A DNA stretch of 64,000 nt. Source: Thermopolyspora flexuosa (GTDB lineage Bacteria; Actinomycetota; Actinomycetes; Streptosporangiales; Streptosporangiaceae). The stretch lies in the NCBI RefSeq assembly GCF_006716785.1, contig NZ_VFPQ01000001.1:4092001-4156000 (forward strand), in the 5' to 3' direction. A program made the translations under genes and the position numbers. Under the pieces are notes generated by a model. That model had not been told where the DNA came from and searched no databases. It saw nothing but the letters and a program-made list of their open reading frames with translations. Positions 43,701-52,398 of the stretch are shown in pieces; positions within the stretch are counted from its first letter, which is position 1, and each line of letters starts with the position of its first letter.

Positions 43701-45688
43701 CGCTTGAAGCGCGCGGGCTCGACGTCGCCGGGGCGGCGGCAGCGCAGGCCGAAGTCGTAGATCCAGAAGCTGCGCGGGTGCTCGCCGTCGCAGCTCACCT
43801 GGTACGGCCGCTCGTCGACCACCTCGACGCCCATGCGCTCGAGCAGCGGCAGCACCTTCGACAGCGAGACCGGCGCGCCGTTGCGGAACACCTTGAGCCG
43901 CAGCTCGCCCGCGGAGTCGTCGGCCGGCTCGTACAGCTCGGTGGCGATCTCCTCGCCGGACGCGGCGAGGTGCTCGAGCACGCGCAGGTCGGCGACGGCG
44001 ACGTCCGGGGCGAAGTCCGCCTTGTACGCCTCGGGGAAGGCCGTGCCGTACCGCTGGACGAGCTCGGCCGCGTCCCGGTGCGGCCACCGCTCGCCGATGA
44101 CGGTGGCGAGGTCGTCCTCCCAGGAGCGGGCGACCGCGGCGACCCTGCGCTCCAGCTCCTCCACGTCGATGTCGCCGACCTCGAGCGGCGCGCCGCCCTC
44201 GCCGCGGATGACCAGGTGGAGCCGGGCGAGCGGGGACTCGCCGATCATCGTGCTGTACTCGAGCGAGCCGCCGCCGAACGCGTCGAGCAGCAGCCGCTGG
44301 ACGCGCAGCCGGACCTTGGTGGAGAACCGGTCGCGCGGCAGGTAGACGAGGCAGGAGACGTACCGGCCGTAGTCGTCGCGGCGCACGAACAGCCGCACCT
44401 GCTTGCGCTCGCGCAGCCGCAGCACGCCGAGCGCGATCGGCAGCAGCTCCTCGGCGGAGAGCTGGAACAGCTCGGTGCGCGGGTAGGTCTCCAGGATCTC
44501 CACGATGTCCTGGCCGTCGTGGCTGGCGAACGGGATGCCGGCCAGGCGGAGGACCTCGTCGAGCTTGGTGCGCAGCAGCGGGATGCGGGAGATCGACTCG
44601 TTGTAGGCGACGTGGGTGAGCAGGCCGAGGAAGCGGCGCTCGCCGACCACCTCGCCGGAGGGGTCGAACAGCTTGATGCCGATGTAGTCGAGGTACGCCG
44701 GGCGGTGCACGGTGGCCCGGCTGTTCGCCTTGGTGATGACGAGCAGGCGCTTCTCGCGCACCTTGGCACGCAGCTCGGCGGGCATCGCGGCGAAGCTCTC
44801 CGAGCCGGGGCGGTCGGCGCGCAGGATGCCGAGGCCGGTGCCGGTGAGCGCGGTGAGCGCGTCGCCGTCCTCGCCCCGCTCCAGCCGGTACTCGCGGTAG
44901 CCGAGGAAGGTGAAGTGGTCGTCGGCGAGCCACCGCAGCAGCTCCTTGGTGTCCCGCACCTCGGACTCCGGCAGCGGCGGCGGGCTCGCCTCCAGCTCCT
45001 CCGCGGTCCGGATGGCGAGCGCGCGCATCTTCTGGTGGTCCTCGACCGCGCAGCGCACGTCCTCGAGCACCCGGCGCAGGTCGGCCTCGAGCCGCTCCAG
45101 TACGGCCGGGCCGTACCGGTGGTCGAGCTCGATGTGGATCCACGACTCGGTGAGCTCCAGCCCGGTGCGGCCGTCCTCGTGGGGGCCGAGCAGCCGCCCG
45201 GTCAGGTCGCGCCGGACCTCGAGCTGCGGGTGGACGAGCAGGTGCACGCGGAGCCCGTGGCGGTCGAGCTCCATCGTCACCGAGTCGACGAGGAACGGCA
45301 TGTCGTCGGTGACCACCTTGACCACCGAGCGGCCCGGGTCCCACCCGTCGGCCGCGCGGGTGGGCGTGTAGGCGCGCACCAGCGCGCGCCCCTGAGGCCG
45401 GTTCGCCGCGAGGTGGAGGTGGGCGAGGGCGGGCCCGCAGACCTCGGCGGGGTCGCGGTCGATGAGGTCCTCGGGTGCGACGTGCCGGTAGAACCGGGTG
45501 AGCAGGTCGTGGGCGGCGTCCCGGTCGAGGCCCTCGGCCACGTGGGCGAAGTCCGCTCCGCTTAACGGTTCCCCCGTGGCGCGGCCCGCGCCGCGGGCCT
45601 CCCCCGCCTGCCCGTCCGCCGTGCCGGCCTGCGCGAACAGGTCGGCCGCGGCGGCGAGCAGTTTCTCCTTCGCCTCGTCAAGCGGCAT
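40715..45688 (-). CDS. large NAD-specific glutamate dehydrogenase (180-kDa class)
   Basis: 1657 residues, the long GDH class known from Streptomyces clavuligerus and Pseudomonas GdhB. The N-terminal ~700 residues are ACT-like regulatory modules ([20 protein letters not shown]). The catalytic core is near 845-900 ([31 protein letters not shown]), and the NAD domain around 950-1170 has [15 protein letters not shown] and [12 protein letters not shown]; a helical domain ends the protein. Converts glutamate to 2-oxoglutarate and ammonia. ATG 45688 after AAAGGAG; the mRNA seems to have a leader of about 270 nt. Confidence 0.95.
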   Translation of the reverse strand: [1657 protein letters not shown]

Positions 45689-45969
45689 GTCGGTCTCACT
45701 CCTTTGTGAGTTCCCAGATCGATGGTGATGTGCGACGGCCGACGCACCCTCTGCCCGGACAGGGCTGTGGTGTTCCTCCGGCTCGTGGCCCGTTTCGCGG
45801 TGCGTCACGCGGCCCGTCGCGTCGGCCGGTTCGTCACGGTCGCCGGTGTCCCGGATGCCGGGCGTCCTTGCCCGGCGTCCCGTCTTCCATCACACCGGCA
45901 CCTCCAGCGGCACGTTGCCGCCCGTACGTCCGCCCGGTCGCCCTTGACCGAGCGGCAGACCACTCCCTG

Positions 45970-45998
45970 ATATCACCCGATAAGGGGAGGTACGTCAA
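45970..45998 (-). promoter_or_regulatory. probable promoter of the glutamate dehydrogenase gene, long leader
   Basis: Minus strand TTGACG (45998-45993), 17-bp spacer, TGATAT (45975-45970). The 364-bp space 45689-46052 otherwise holds the leader, with a near-perfect stem GACGCCGGGC / GCCCGGCATC around 45857-45882, and no gene. Confidence 0.55.
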
Positions 45999-46052
45999 TG
46001 TGACGCCCCGGCCGGTAACAAATACGCAACGCGGTCGTGCCCGCGTCCGGCG

Positions 46053-47969
46053 TCAGGGTCGGAAGTGGTCGAGCACCTCCGGATTGGCGAGCGCGTCGCG
46101 GTTCGCGGCCTGCTCCGGCGGGGTGCCGAGCAGGATCTTGCGCACCGGCACCTCGAGCTTCTTGCCGCTGAGCGTGCGCGGGATGCCGGGCACCACGCGG
46201 ATCTCGTCGGGCACGTGCCGGGGCGACAGCTCGGTGCGCAGCGCCGCCCTGATCCGGTCGACGAGCTCCGGGGTGAGCTCGGCGCCCTCGGCGAGGGCGA
46301 CGAAGAGCAGCAGCCGCCCCTCCTGGCCGAGCCGCCCGGTGTCGATCACCAGGCTGTCGGCGATCTCGTCGAACCGCTCCACCACGCGGTAGAACTCGCT
46401 GGTGCCCATGCGCACCCCGCCGCGGTTGAGCGTGGAGTCGGACCGGCCGTAGATCACGCAGCCGCCGTCCGGCCGGAACTTGACCCAGTCGCCGTGCCGC
46501 CACACCCCCAGGTATTCGGCGAAGTAGCTCTCCCGGTACCGGGCGCCGTCCGGGTCGTTCCAGAACATCACCGGCATCGACGGCATCGGCACGGTGAGCA
46601 CGAGCTCGCCCACCTCGCCGACGATCGGCCGGCCCTCGGGGTCGAACGCCTCGACCTTCGCGCCGAGCGCGCGGCACGGGATCACCCCGGCCCGGATCGG
46701 CAGCAGCGGCACCGCGCCGACGAACCCGGTGCACACGTCGGTGCCGCCGGAGAACGAGCCGAGCTGGATGTGCCGGCCGACGTTGTCGTAGACCCACTGG
46801 AAGCCCTCGGGCGGCAGCGGCGAGCCGGTGGAGCCGACGCCGCGCAGCCGCTCCAGGCCCTCCGGCTTGAGCCCGGCCTTCATCGAGGCGAGCAGATACG
46901 GCGCGCCGACCCCGAAGTACGTGACGCCCTCCTCGGCGGCGATCCGCCACAGCGAGTCCACGGGCGAGGCGGCGCCGTCGTAGAGCAGCACGGTGCACCC
47001 GACGAGCAGGCCTCCGATGAGGTAGTTCCACATCATCCAGCCGGTGGTCGTGTACCAGAAGAACACGTCCTCCGGCCCGAGGTCCTGGTGGAAGCTGAGC
47101 GCCTTGAGGTGCTCGAGCACGATGCCGCCGTGGCCGTGCACGATCGGCTTGGGCAGGCCGGTGGTGCCCGAGGAGTAGACGACCCACAGCGGGTGGTCGA
47201 ACGGCACCGGCTCGAACGCGAGCTCGCCGGGCTCGGCGCGCAGCTCGGCCCAGCGGATCGCATCGGTCCCCGTGCTCTCCGGCGCGGTGCCGAGGCGGGG
47301 GATCCACACGGTGGTGCGCAGCCCGGGCAGGCTCGCGGCGATCTTCCTCGCCACCTCGACCCGGTCGAAGACCTTGCCGTTGTACCGGTAGCCGTCGACC
47401 GCGAGGAGCACCTTCGGCTCGATCTGGCCGAACCGGTCGATCACGCTCGGCGCGCCGAAGTCCGGCGAGCAGGACGACCAGATCGCGCCGAGGCTCGCCG
47501 TGGCGAGGAAGGCGATCAGCGCCTCGGGGATGTTCGGCACGTACGCGGCGACCCGGTCGCCCCTGCCGACGCCGAGCCGTACCAGGCCGGCGCGGACCCG
47601 GGCGACCTCCTCGCGCAGCTCGCCGTAGGTGAGGGTACGGCGCTCGCCCGACTCGTCGCGGAAGATCACCGCGACGTGGCCGGGGTCGCGGGGCCGGAGC
47701 GCGTTCGCCGTGTAGTTGATCGTCGTGCCCGCGAACCAGCGGGCGCCGGGCATGGCGCCGCTGAGCACCGGCCCGTCACCGCGCTCGCCGACCACCTGGA
47801 AGAAGTCCCACACCGCGGTCCAGAACTCGGCGGGCTCGTCCACCGACCAGCGCCACAGCTCGTGGTAGTCCTGTCCGGCCCGGCCCAGCCACTCCATGAA
47901 GCGGGTGACCTTCGCCTCCCGCACCACGTCCGGCGTGGGCTCCCACAGCAGCGTGCCTTCCTCCACCAT
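46053..47969 (-). CDS. acetoacetate-CoA ligase (AacS family)
   Basis: 638 residues. ANL adenylating enzyme: the P-loop-like YSSGTTGLPKPIVHGHGG, WYTTTGWMMWNYLIGGLL (acid-binding, typical of AacS), GSFSGGTDVC, hinge GRSDSTLNRGGVRMGTSEFY and catalytic Lys in RTLSGKKLEVPVRK. The N-terminal WELWRWSVDEP-like region (HELWRWSVDEPAEFW) is characteristic of acetoacetyl-CoA synthetase rather than acetyl-CoA synthetase. Activates acetoacetate for lipid or PHB metabolism. ATG 47969 with GAGG 7 bp upstream; an earlier ATG adds 22 residues. Confidence 0.9.
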   Translation of the reverse strand: MVEEGTLLWEPTPDVVREAKVTRFMEWLGRAGQDYHELWRWSVDEPAEFWTAVWDFFQVVGERGDGPVLSGAMPGARWFAGTTINYTANALRPRDPGHVAVIFRDESGERRTLTYGELREEVARVRAGLVRLGVGRGDRVAAYVPNIPEALIAFLATASLGAIWSSCSPDFGAPSVIDRFGQIEPKVLLAVDGYRYNGKVFDRVEVARKIAASLPGLRTTVWIPRLGTAPESTGTDAIRWAELRAEPGELAFEPVPFDHPLWVVYSSGTTGLPKPIVHGHGGIVLEHLKALSFHQDLGPEDVFFWYTTTGWMMWNYLIGGLLVGCTVLLYDGAASPVDSLWRIAAEEGVTYFGVGAPYLLASMKAGLKPEGLERLRGVGSTGSPLPPEGFQWVYDNVGRHIQLGSFSGGTDVCTGFVGAVPLLPIRAGVIPCRALGAKVEAFDPEGRPIVGEVGELVLTVPMPSMPVMFWNDPDGARYRESYFAEYLGVWRHGDWVKFRPDGGCVIYGRSDSTLNRGGVRMGTSEFYRVVERFDEIADSLVIDTGRLGQEGRLLLFVALAEGAELTPELVDRIRAALRTELSPRHVPDEIRVVPGIPRTLSGKKLEVPVRKILLGTPPEQAANRDALANPEVLDHFRP

Positions 47970-48180
47970 GTCGCGACCTCGTCCTCGCGTCCCGTCCTGT
48001 TCCGCTTGGACCGTACCGCGTGGACGCGGCGGCACTCCACCGTCCGCGTGCGCCGCCGCCCGGGTCCGCCGGGCCGCGAGGCCGCCGCGCGCTGGGGGTA
48101 TTGACGGCGTCGATCGCGACGGTCGATGACTTTCATGCCGCCGCGGGCCCCGGTGCGGCCTCGCGGGGCATGGCGGCGGG

Positions 48181-48888
48181 TCAGCCCGCCACGTGGCCGG
48201 CCGGGCTGGTGAGCCGGGTGACCGCGGCGACCAGCCACTCGGTGTCGCACAGGTCGTCGAGCACGACGTCGGCGCCCGCCTCGGCGAGCTCGGCGGCGGT
48301 CGACCCGCCCGAGGCCACCGCGATCATGGCGACGCCGCCGAACCGGGCGGCCTGCACGTCCCGGGTGGAGTCGCCGACGAGCACGGTGGCGGAGGCCGGG
48401 AACGGCACGCCGTACCGGGCCTCGGCGCGGCGCCGGGCGACCTGGATGAGCGTGGCCTTGGGGTAGACCTCCTCGCCGTACCCGCCGACCTCGACGTCGA
48501 TGTGCTCGTCCAGGCCGAACGCGCCGAGCATGAGCACCGCGTTGCTCCGGATCGTCCCGGTGAGCACCGACTGCACGGTGCCCTCCAGCCGGGCCACCGC
48601 GGCGAGCGCCTCCCGCGCCCCGGGCATCGCCCGGCCCTGCTCGGCGATCCGGTCCCGCCGGTCGGCGAACGCCCTGGCGAGCGCCTCGGTGAACGCGGGC
48701 AGATGGTCGTCCTCGGCGACGACGCCGTTGAGGGCGAGCGTCTCGAAGATCACCTCGGAGTCGGGCCTGCCCCGCGCGGGCGCGAGTCTCACCAGCGGAC
48801 GCCCGGTCACCTCGCGGAACGCCGCCGCGTAGGCGTCCCGCAGCACGATCGTGACGTCGACCAGGGTGTGGTCGACGTTCCACAGCAC
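48181..48888 (-). CDS. HAD-superfamily protein with Asn at the nucleophile position
   Basis: 235 residues from GTG 48888. HAD fold with cap: motif II LTGTIRSN, motif III Lys in YPKATLIQ, motif IV VLVGDSTRDVQAA. Motif I reads LWNVDHTLVD; the first Asp of D-x-D, the phosphoryl-accepting nucleophile, is replaced by Asn (codon AAC). It may be inactive or a binding protein. Family members usually start four residues earlier, and GGAGG sits 5 bp before an ATC codon at 48900, so a rare ATC start (INRLVLWNVD) is possible. Confidence 0.82.
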   Translation of the reverse strand: MLWNVDHTLVDVTIVLRDAYAAAFREVTGRPLVRLAPARGRPDSEVIFETLALNGVVAEDDHLPAFTEALARAFADRRDRIAEQGRAMPGAREALAAVARLEGTVQSVLTGTIRSNAVLMLGAFGLDEHIDVEVGGYGEEVYPKATLIQVARRRAEARYGVPFPASATVLVGDSTRDVQAARFGGVAMIAVASGGSTAAELAEAGADVVLDDLCDTEWLVAAVTRLTSPAGHVAG

Positions 48889-49066
48889 GAGACGGTTGAT
48901 GGGGGCCTCCCGGTCGCGAGGGTCCCGCGCCCGGCGGGCGCGGTGAGCGGTACGACGGTTTCGTCCGGCGATCAGTATGCCGTCCGGCGCCGACGGTGGG
49001 TGCCGTGGTCGTCACGGCGGGAGAGGGACGGGGGTTCGCGGGGGATACGGCCGGGGTACGGCGGGC

Positions 49067-49714
49067 TCAGCCGTCGGCGAGCGCGATCGCCTCGGTGAGC
49101 GAGTCGACGACGGGGAAGCCGCTCGCCTCCAGGTCGGCGCGGCGGGTCATGCCGCCGGTGTAGAGGATCGCCTGGGCCCCGACGTGCCGGGCCGCGTGCG
49201 CGTCGTCCACGCTGTCCCCGATCACCACCACGTGCCGCGGGTCCACGCCGATCGCCGCGACGTGCGCCGCCATGTGCTCGGCCTTGTGGCCGCCGGGGGT
49301 GCCGCCGCGCAGGCCGTCGATGCGCACGAAGTGGTGGTCGATGCCGAGCTCGCCCGCCTTCGCGGTGAGCCGGTCGTGCATCCACATCGACAGCAGCGAC
49401 TGCGAGCGGCCGGAGTCCGCCCAGCCCTCGAGCACGTCGAGGGCCCCGTCGGTGAGGCCGCAGCCGTCCATGAGGCGGTGGTAGTGCTCGTGGAAGGTCC
49501 GGTCGAGCTCCTCCCACTCCCCCTCCCGCAGCGGGCGGCCGAGCAGCCGCTCGTACGCCACCCAGATCGGGCGGGTGTACACCGCGCGGAAGCCGTCCGC
49601 GTCGAGCGGGTCGAGCCCGTACGGCCGGAACACCTGGTTCGTGGCGTCGACCACCGCGTGGATGTCGTGGAAGAGCGTTCCGTTCCAATCCCAGACGATG
49701 TGTTTACGTCCCAT
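49067..49714 (-). CDS. HAD-family hydrolase, phosphoglycolate-phosphatase-like
   Basis: 215 residues. Motif I VWDWNGTLFHD (Asp nucleophile present; Asn at +2 is common in this subgroup), helical cap, motif II SLLSMWMH, Lys in GGHKAEHM, motif IV VVVIGDSVDDAHAARH. Probable small-molecule phosphatase; substrate unknown. ATG start. Second of three HAD genes within 3 kb in the same direction. Confidence 0.88.
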   Translation of the reverse strand: MGRKHIVWDWNGTLFHDIHAVVDATNQVFRPYGLDPLDADGFRAVYTRPIWVAYERLLGRPLREGEWEELDRTFHEHYHRLMDGCGLTDGALDVLEGWADSGRSQSLLSMWMHDRLTAKAGELGIDHHFVRIDGLRGGTPGGHKAEHMAAHVAAIGVDPRHVVVIGDSVDDAHAARHVGAQAILYTGGMTRRADLEASGFPVVDSLTEAIALADG

Positions 49715-49759
49715 AACCCACCCAGGGTACGGCGGCGGCCGTGGAAACGGGCGGCCGCG

Positions 49760-50266
49760 TCACCGCAGCAGGTCCGGGATCTCCTGCGTGGCGTACCACA
49801 TCAGCTCGTGCGCCTCGGCGCCGTCCACGACGAACCGAGCGTCGTCGTCGCCCTCGTCGGCCGCGGGCAGGGCGGCGATCGCCGCGTCCACGTCGGGGAT
49901 CGCCTCGGTGTCGTCGACGTGCACCGAGGCCATCCGGCGCAGCGGCACGGGCGTCTCGACCCGTACCCGGGCCCGCTCCTCCAGGTCGGTGCCGGTCTTG
50001 ACGTACCTGTCGGGCACCTCGGCGGCGATGACGACGCGCCGGCCCGCGACCTCGGCGCCGTCGCGCCGCTCGGCCAGGATCATCCGCAGCGACGCCCGGG
50101 CCGCCTCGGTGAGGGCGACGTACTCCAGCTCCTCGGTGTCCCCGGACACGTACCACTCGATGAGCGCGGGCGTCACCGCGTATCCGGTCAGCGGGGCCGG
50201 GCCCAGCTCCCCCTCGGCCGCGACGCGGGCGAGCGCGGGGAGCGTGCACGGCAGGTAGACGCGCAT
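49760..50266 (-). CDS. DUF6912-type actinobacterial protein
   Basis: 168 residues, starting MRVYLPCTLPALARV, with AYAVTPAL-like GYAVTPALIEWY, a central EYVALTEAARASLRM and acidic end. This matches my memory of the DUF6912 family, restricted to actinobacteria. No catalytic motif and no membrane segment; probably cytoplasmic. It starts 6 bp after the stop of the upstream HAD gene, so they are co-transcribed. Confidence 0.75.
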   Translation of the reverse strand: MRVYLPCTLPALARVAAEGELGPAPLTGYAVTPALIEWYVSGDTEELEYVALTEAARASLRMILAERRDGAEVAGRRVVIAAEVPDRYVKTGTDLEERARVRVETPVPLRRMASVHVDDTEAIPDVDAAIAALPAADEGDDDARFVVDGAEAHELMWYATQEIPDLLR

Positions 50267-50272
50267 GTCACC

Positions 50273-50965
50273 TCAACTTACCGGAGGGAACGGGATGCGG
50301 AGCATTCTCTCCAGCTCGGCGAGGGTCGTGCCGGGGTCGACGTGGTGGATGCCGGCGATGCCGAGGCCCTTGGCCGCCTCGACGTTCGCCTTGATGTCGT
50401 CGATGAACACGCACTCGTGCGCCTCCAGGCCGATCACCCCAAGCGCGTGCCGGAAGATGCGCGGCTCGGGCTTGCGCATGCCGACCTCGCCGGAGATCAC
50501 CACCCCGTCGAACAGCTCGTCCCATCCCTCGCGCGGGTAGTCCGTGCCCCAGGAGTTCGACACCAGGCAGGTCCGCAGTCCGGCGGCGCGGACCGCGCGG
50601 AGCATGTCGTACATCGGCTCGACCGGACGGAACGCGGCGAACATCCGGGAGATCATGCCGTCGGCGGACGGCTTCCGGCCGTCGAGGGTGCGCAGCCGCT
50701 CGGCGAGGGCGCGCTCGAACTCGGCGACCTCGACCTCGCCGCGTTCCAGGGCGTGGATGAGGTTCTCCCGGGTGGCCTCGGCGTCCTGACCGTCTCCCTG
50801 GCCATCGGGGTGGCCGTCGACGGCGTACGCCTGGCCGACCATCTCGGCCATCACGTTGTAGTAGTGCGGCACGTCGATGCGGTCGGCGGCGAGCCACTCC
50901 TGGATCGCGTCCGGGAGCGGCTGGGTGAGCACCCCGCCCCAGTCGATCAGCACGCCTTTGAACAC
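50273..50965 (-). CDS. HAD-IA family hydrolase
   Basis: 230 residues. Motif I VLIDWGGVLTQP (nucleophile Asp present), helical cap with VMAEMVGQAY, motif II CLVSNSWG, Lys in GMRKPEPRIF, motif IV CVFIDDIKANVEAAKGLG. Resembles epoxide-hydrolase-N or phosphatase-type HAD-IA proteins; substrate unknown. GTG 50965 is preferred because GGAGG lies 5 bp before it; GTG 50977 would itself contain that site. Confidence 0.87.
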   Translation of the reverse strand: MFKGVLIDWGGVLTQPLPDAIQEWLAADRIDVPHYYNVMAEMVGQAYAVDGHPDGQGDGQDAEATRENLIHALERGEVEVAEFERALAERLRTLDGRKPSADGMISRMFAAFRPVEPMYDMLRAVRAAGLRTCLVSNSWGTDYPREGWDELFDGVVISGEVGMRKPEPRIFRHALGVIGLEAHECVFIDDIKANVEAAKGLGIAGIHHVDPGTTLAELERMLRIPFPPVS

Positions 50966-51004
50966 AAATCCCTCCACGGCACCCTGAAGCGGACTTTACC
51001 CAGC

Positions 51005-52363
51005 CTAGGACCGCGGGATGGACTTGGCGATCCGCAGGTGCTCCCGGGACTTCACGATCCTCTTCGCGGCGTCCGGGTCGGCCGGCTTCGCGGTGAACAG
51101 GCCGCGCCGCTCCTTGAGCGCGAGCACCCGGGCGACCGACTCGTCGAGGCGCTTGGCGCTGATCCGGCCGGACCTCACCGCTTCGAGCACCGCGTTGTAG
51201 GCGCGGGGGAAGTCCGGCGGCATGAGCAGGATGTCGGCGCCCGCGAGGATCGCGCGCACCGCCACCTCGCCGTCGCCGTACCTCTGGCGCGCCCCCGCCA
51301 TCTGCAGCGAGTCGGTGATCACCACGCCGGTGAAGCCGAGCCGCTTGCGCAGCAGTCCGGTGAGGATCGGCTTGGACAGCGTCGCCGGGTCGCCGGACCT
51401 GTCGAGCTTCGGCATCACCACGTGCGCGGACATGATCGCGTCCACGCCGTGCGCGATCGCGGTGCGGAACGGCGGGGCGTCGAGTTTCTCCCACTGCGCC
51501 TTGGTGTGGTGGATCACCGGCAGCCCGGTGTGGCTGTCCACGGTGGTGTCGCCGTGCCCGGGGAAGTGCTTGGCGGTCGCGGCCACGCCCGCGGCGTGGA
51601 AGCCGTCGATCGCGGCGCCGACCATCCGCGCCACCTTCTTCGGGTCCGACCCGTACGCCCGGGGCCCGATCACCGGGTTCCTCGGGTTGACGTTCACGTC
51701 CGCCACCGGGGCGAAGTCGAGGTTGATGCCGAGCGCGCGCAGCTCGGTGCCGGTGACCCGGGCGGCCTCGCGCGCCCACCGGGTGTTGCCGGTGGCGCCG
51801 ATCACCTTGGCCTCGGGCAGCTTGGTGACGAGCGGGTCGAGCCGGGACACCCGGCCGTTCTCCTGGTCGACGCCGATGAGCAGCGGGATGTCGCCCGCGG
51901 CGCGCTGCAGGCCGTTGGTGAGCGCGACCACCTGGCTCACGCTGGACACGTTGCCCGCCCACGGGAAGAGGATCACGCCGCCGAGGTGGTACCTGCGGAT
52001 CGCCTCGGCGGGGGTGCGCACGCCGAACCGCGCCACGTTCTCCTGGTGCGGGGTGTCGGCGCGCGAGCCGTACAGCACGGGCATGAACAGCTGCCCGACC
52101 TTCTCCTCCACGGTCATCCGGGCGAGCCGGTCGGCGCGCGACGGCTCGGGGGAGGCGGCGGGGGTCGCGGCGGGGCTCGCCGGGCTCGGCGTCGGCGCGG
52201 CCGACGGGCCGGTCTCCGCCGCGCGCGGGCTCGCCGTGCCCGGCGCCGCCGTACCGGACGCCGCCGAGCCGGGCGCGGCCGAGCCGCCGCAGCCGCCGGC
52301 CAGCGGCCCGCCGAGCAGGGACACCGTGGTGAGAAGTACCGCGAACCTGGTGCCTCGCAACAT
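51005..52363 (-). CDS. GH3 beta-N-acetylglucosaminidase lipoprotein (LpqI/NagZ-like)
   Basis: 452 residues. Signal peptide with lipobox-like LAGGC, then a long Ala/Pro/Ser linker to residue ~80. The GH3 domain has the NagZ signature KHFPGHGDTTVDSHTGLP (acid/base His in the D-x-H loop) and nucleophile Asp in GVVITDSLQMAG, with GVDQENGRVSRL at the sugar site. Releases GlcNAc from wall fragments. It lies 35 bp downstream of ptsI in the same direction; in M. tuberculosis lpqI is next to Rv0236A/aftD instead. Here it appears to feed the amino-sugar PTS. Confidence 0.92.
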   Translation of the reverse strand: MLRGTRFAVLLTTVSLLGGPLAGGCGGSAAPGSAASGTAAPGTASPRAAETGPSAAPTPSPASPAATPAASPEPSRADRLARMTVEEKVGQLFMPVLYGSRADTPHQENVARFGVRTPAEAIRRYHLGGVILFPWAGNVSSVSQVVALTNGLQRAAGDIPLLIGVDQENGRVSRLDPLVTKLPEAKVIGATGNTRWAREAARVTGTELRALGINLDFAPVADVNVNPRNPVIGPRAYGSDPKKVARMVGAAIDGFHAAGVAATAKHFPGHGDTTVDSHTGLPVIHHTKAQWEKLDAPPFRTAIAHGVDAIMSAHVVMPKLDRSGDPATLSKPILTGLLRKRLGFTGVVITDSLQMAGARQRYGDGEVAVRAILAGADILLMPPDFPRAYNAVLEAVRSGRISAKRLDESVARVLALKERRGLFTAKPADPDAAKRIVKSREHLRIAKSIPRS

Positions 52364-52398
52364 GCCCCCAACGCTAGCGACGGGTGGATCGATCCGGG

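Noticed and set aside
40922-45565. A 1547-residue plus-strand ORF opposite the glutamate dehydrogenase
   Set aside because: Antisense shadow; low-complexity Val/Glu/Arg/Gly composition and no start signal.
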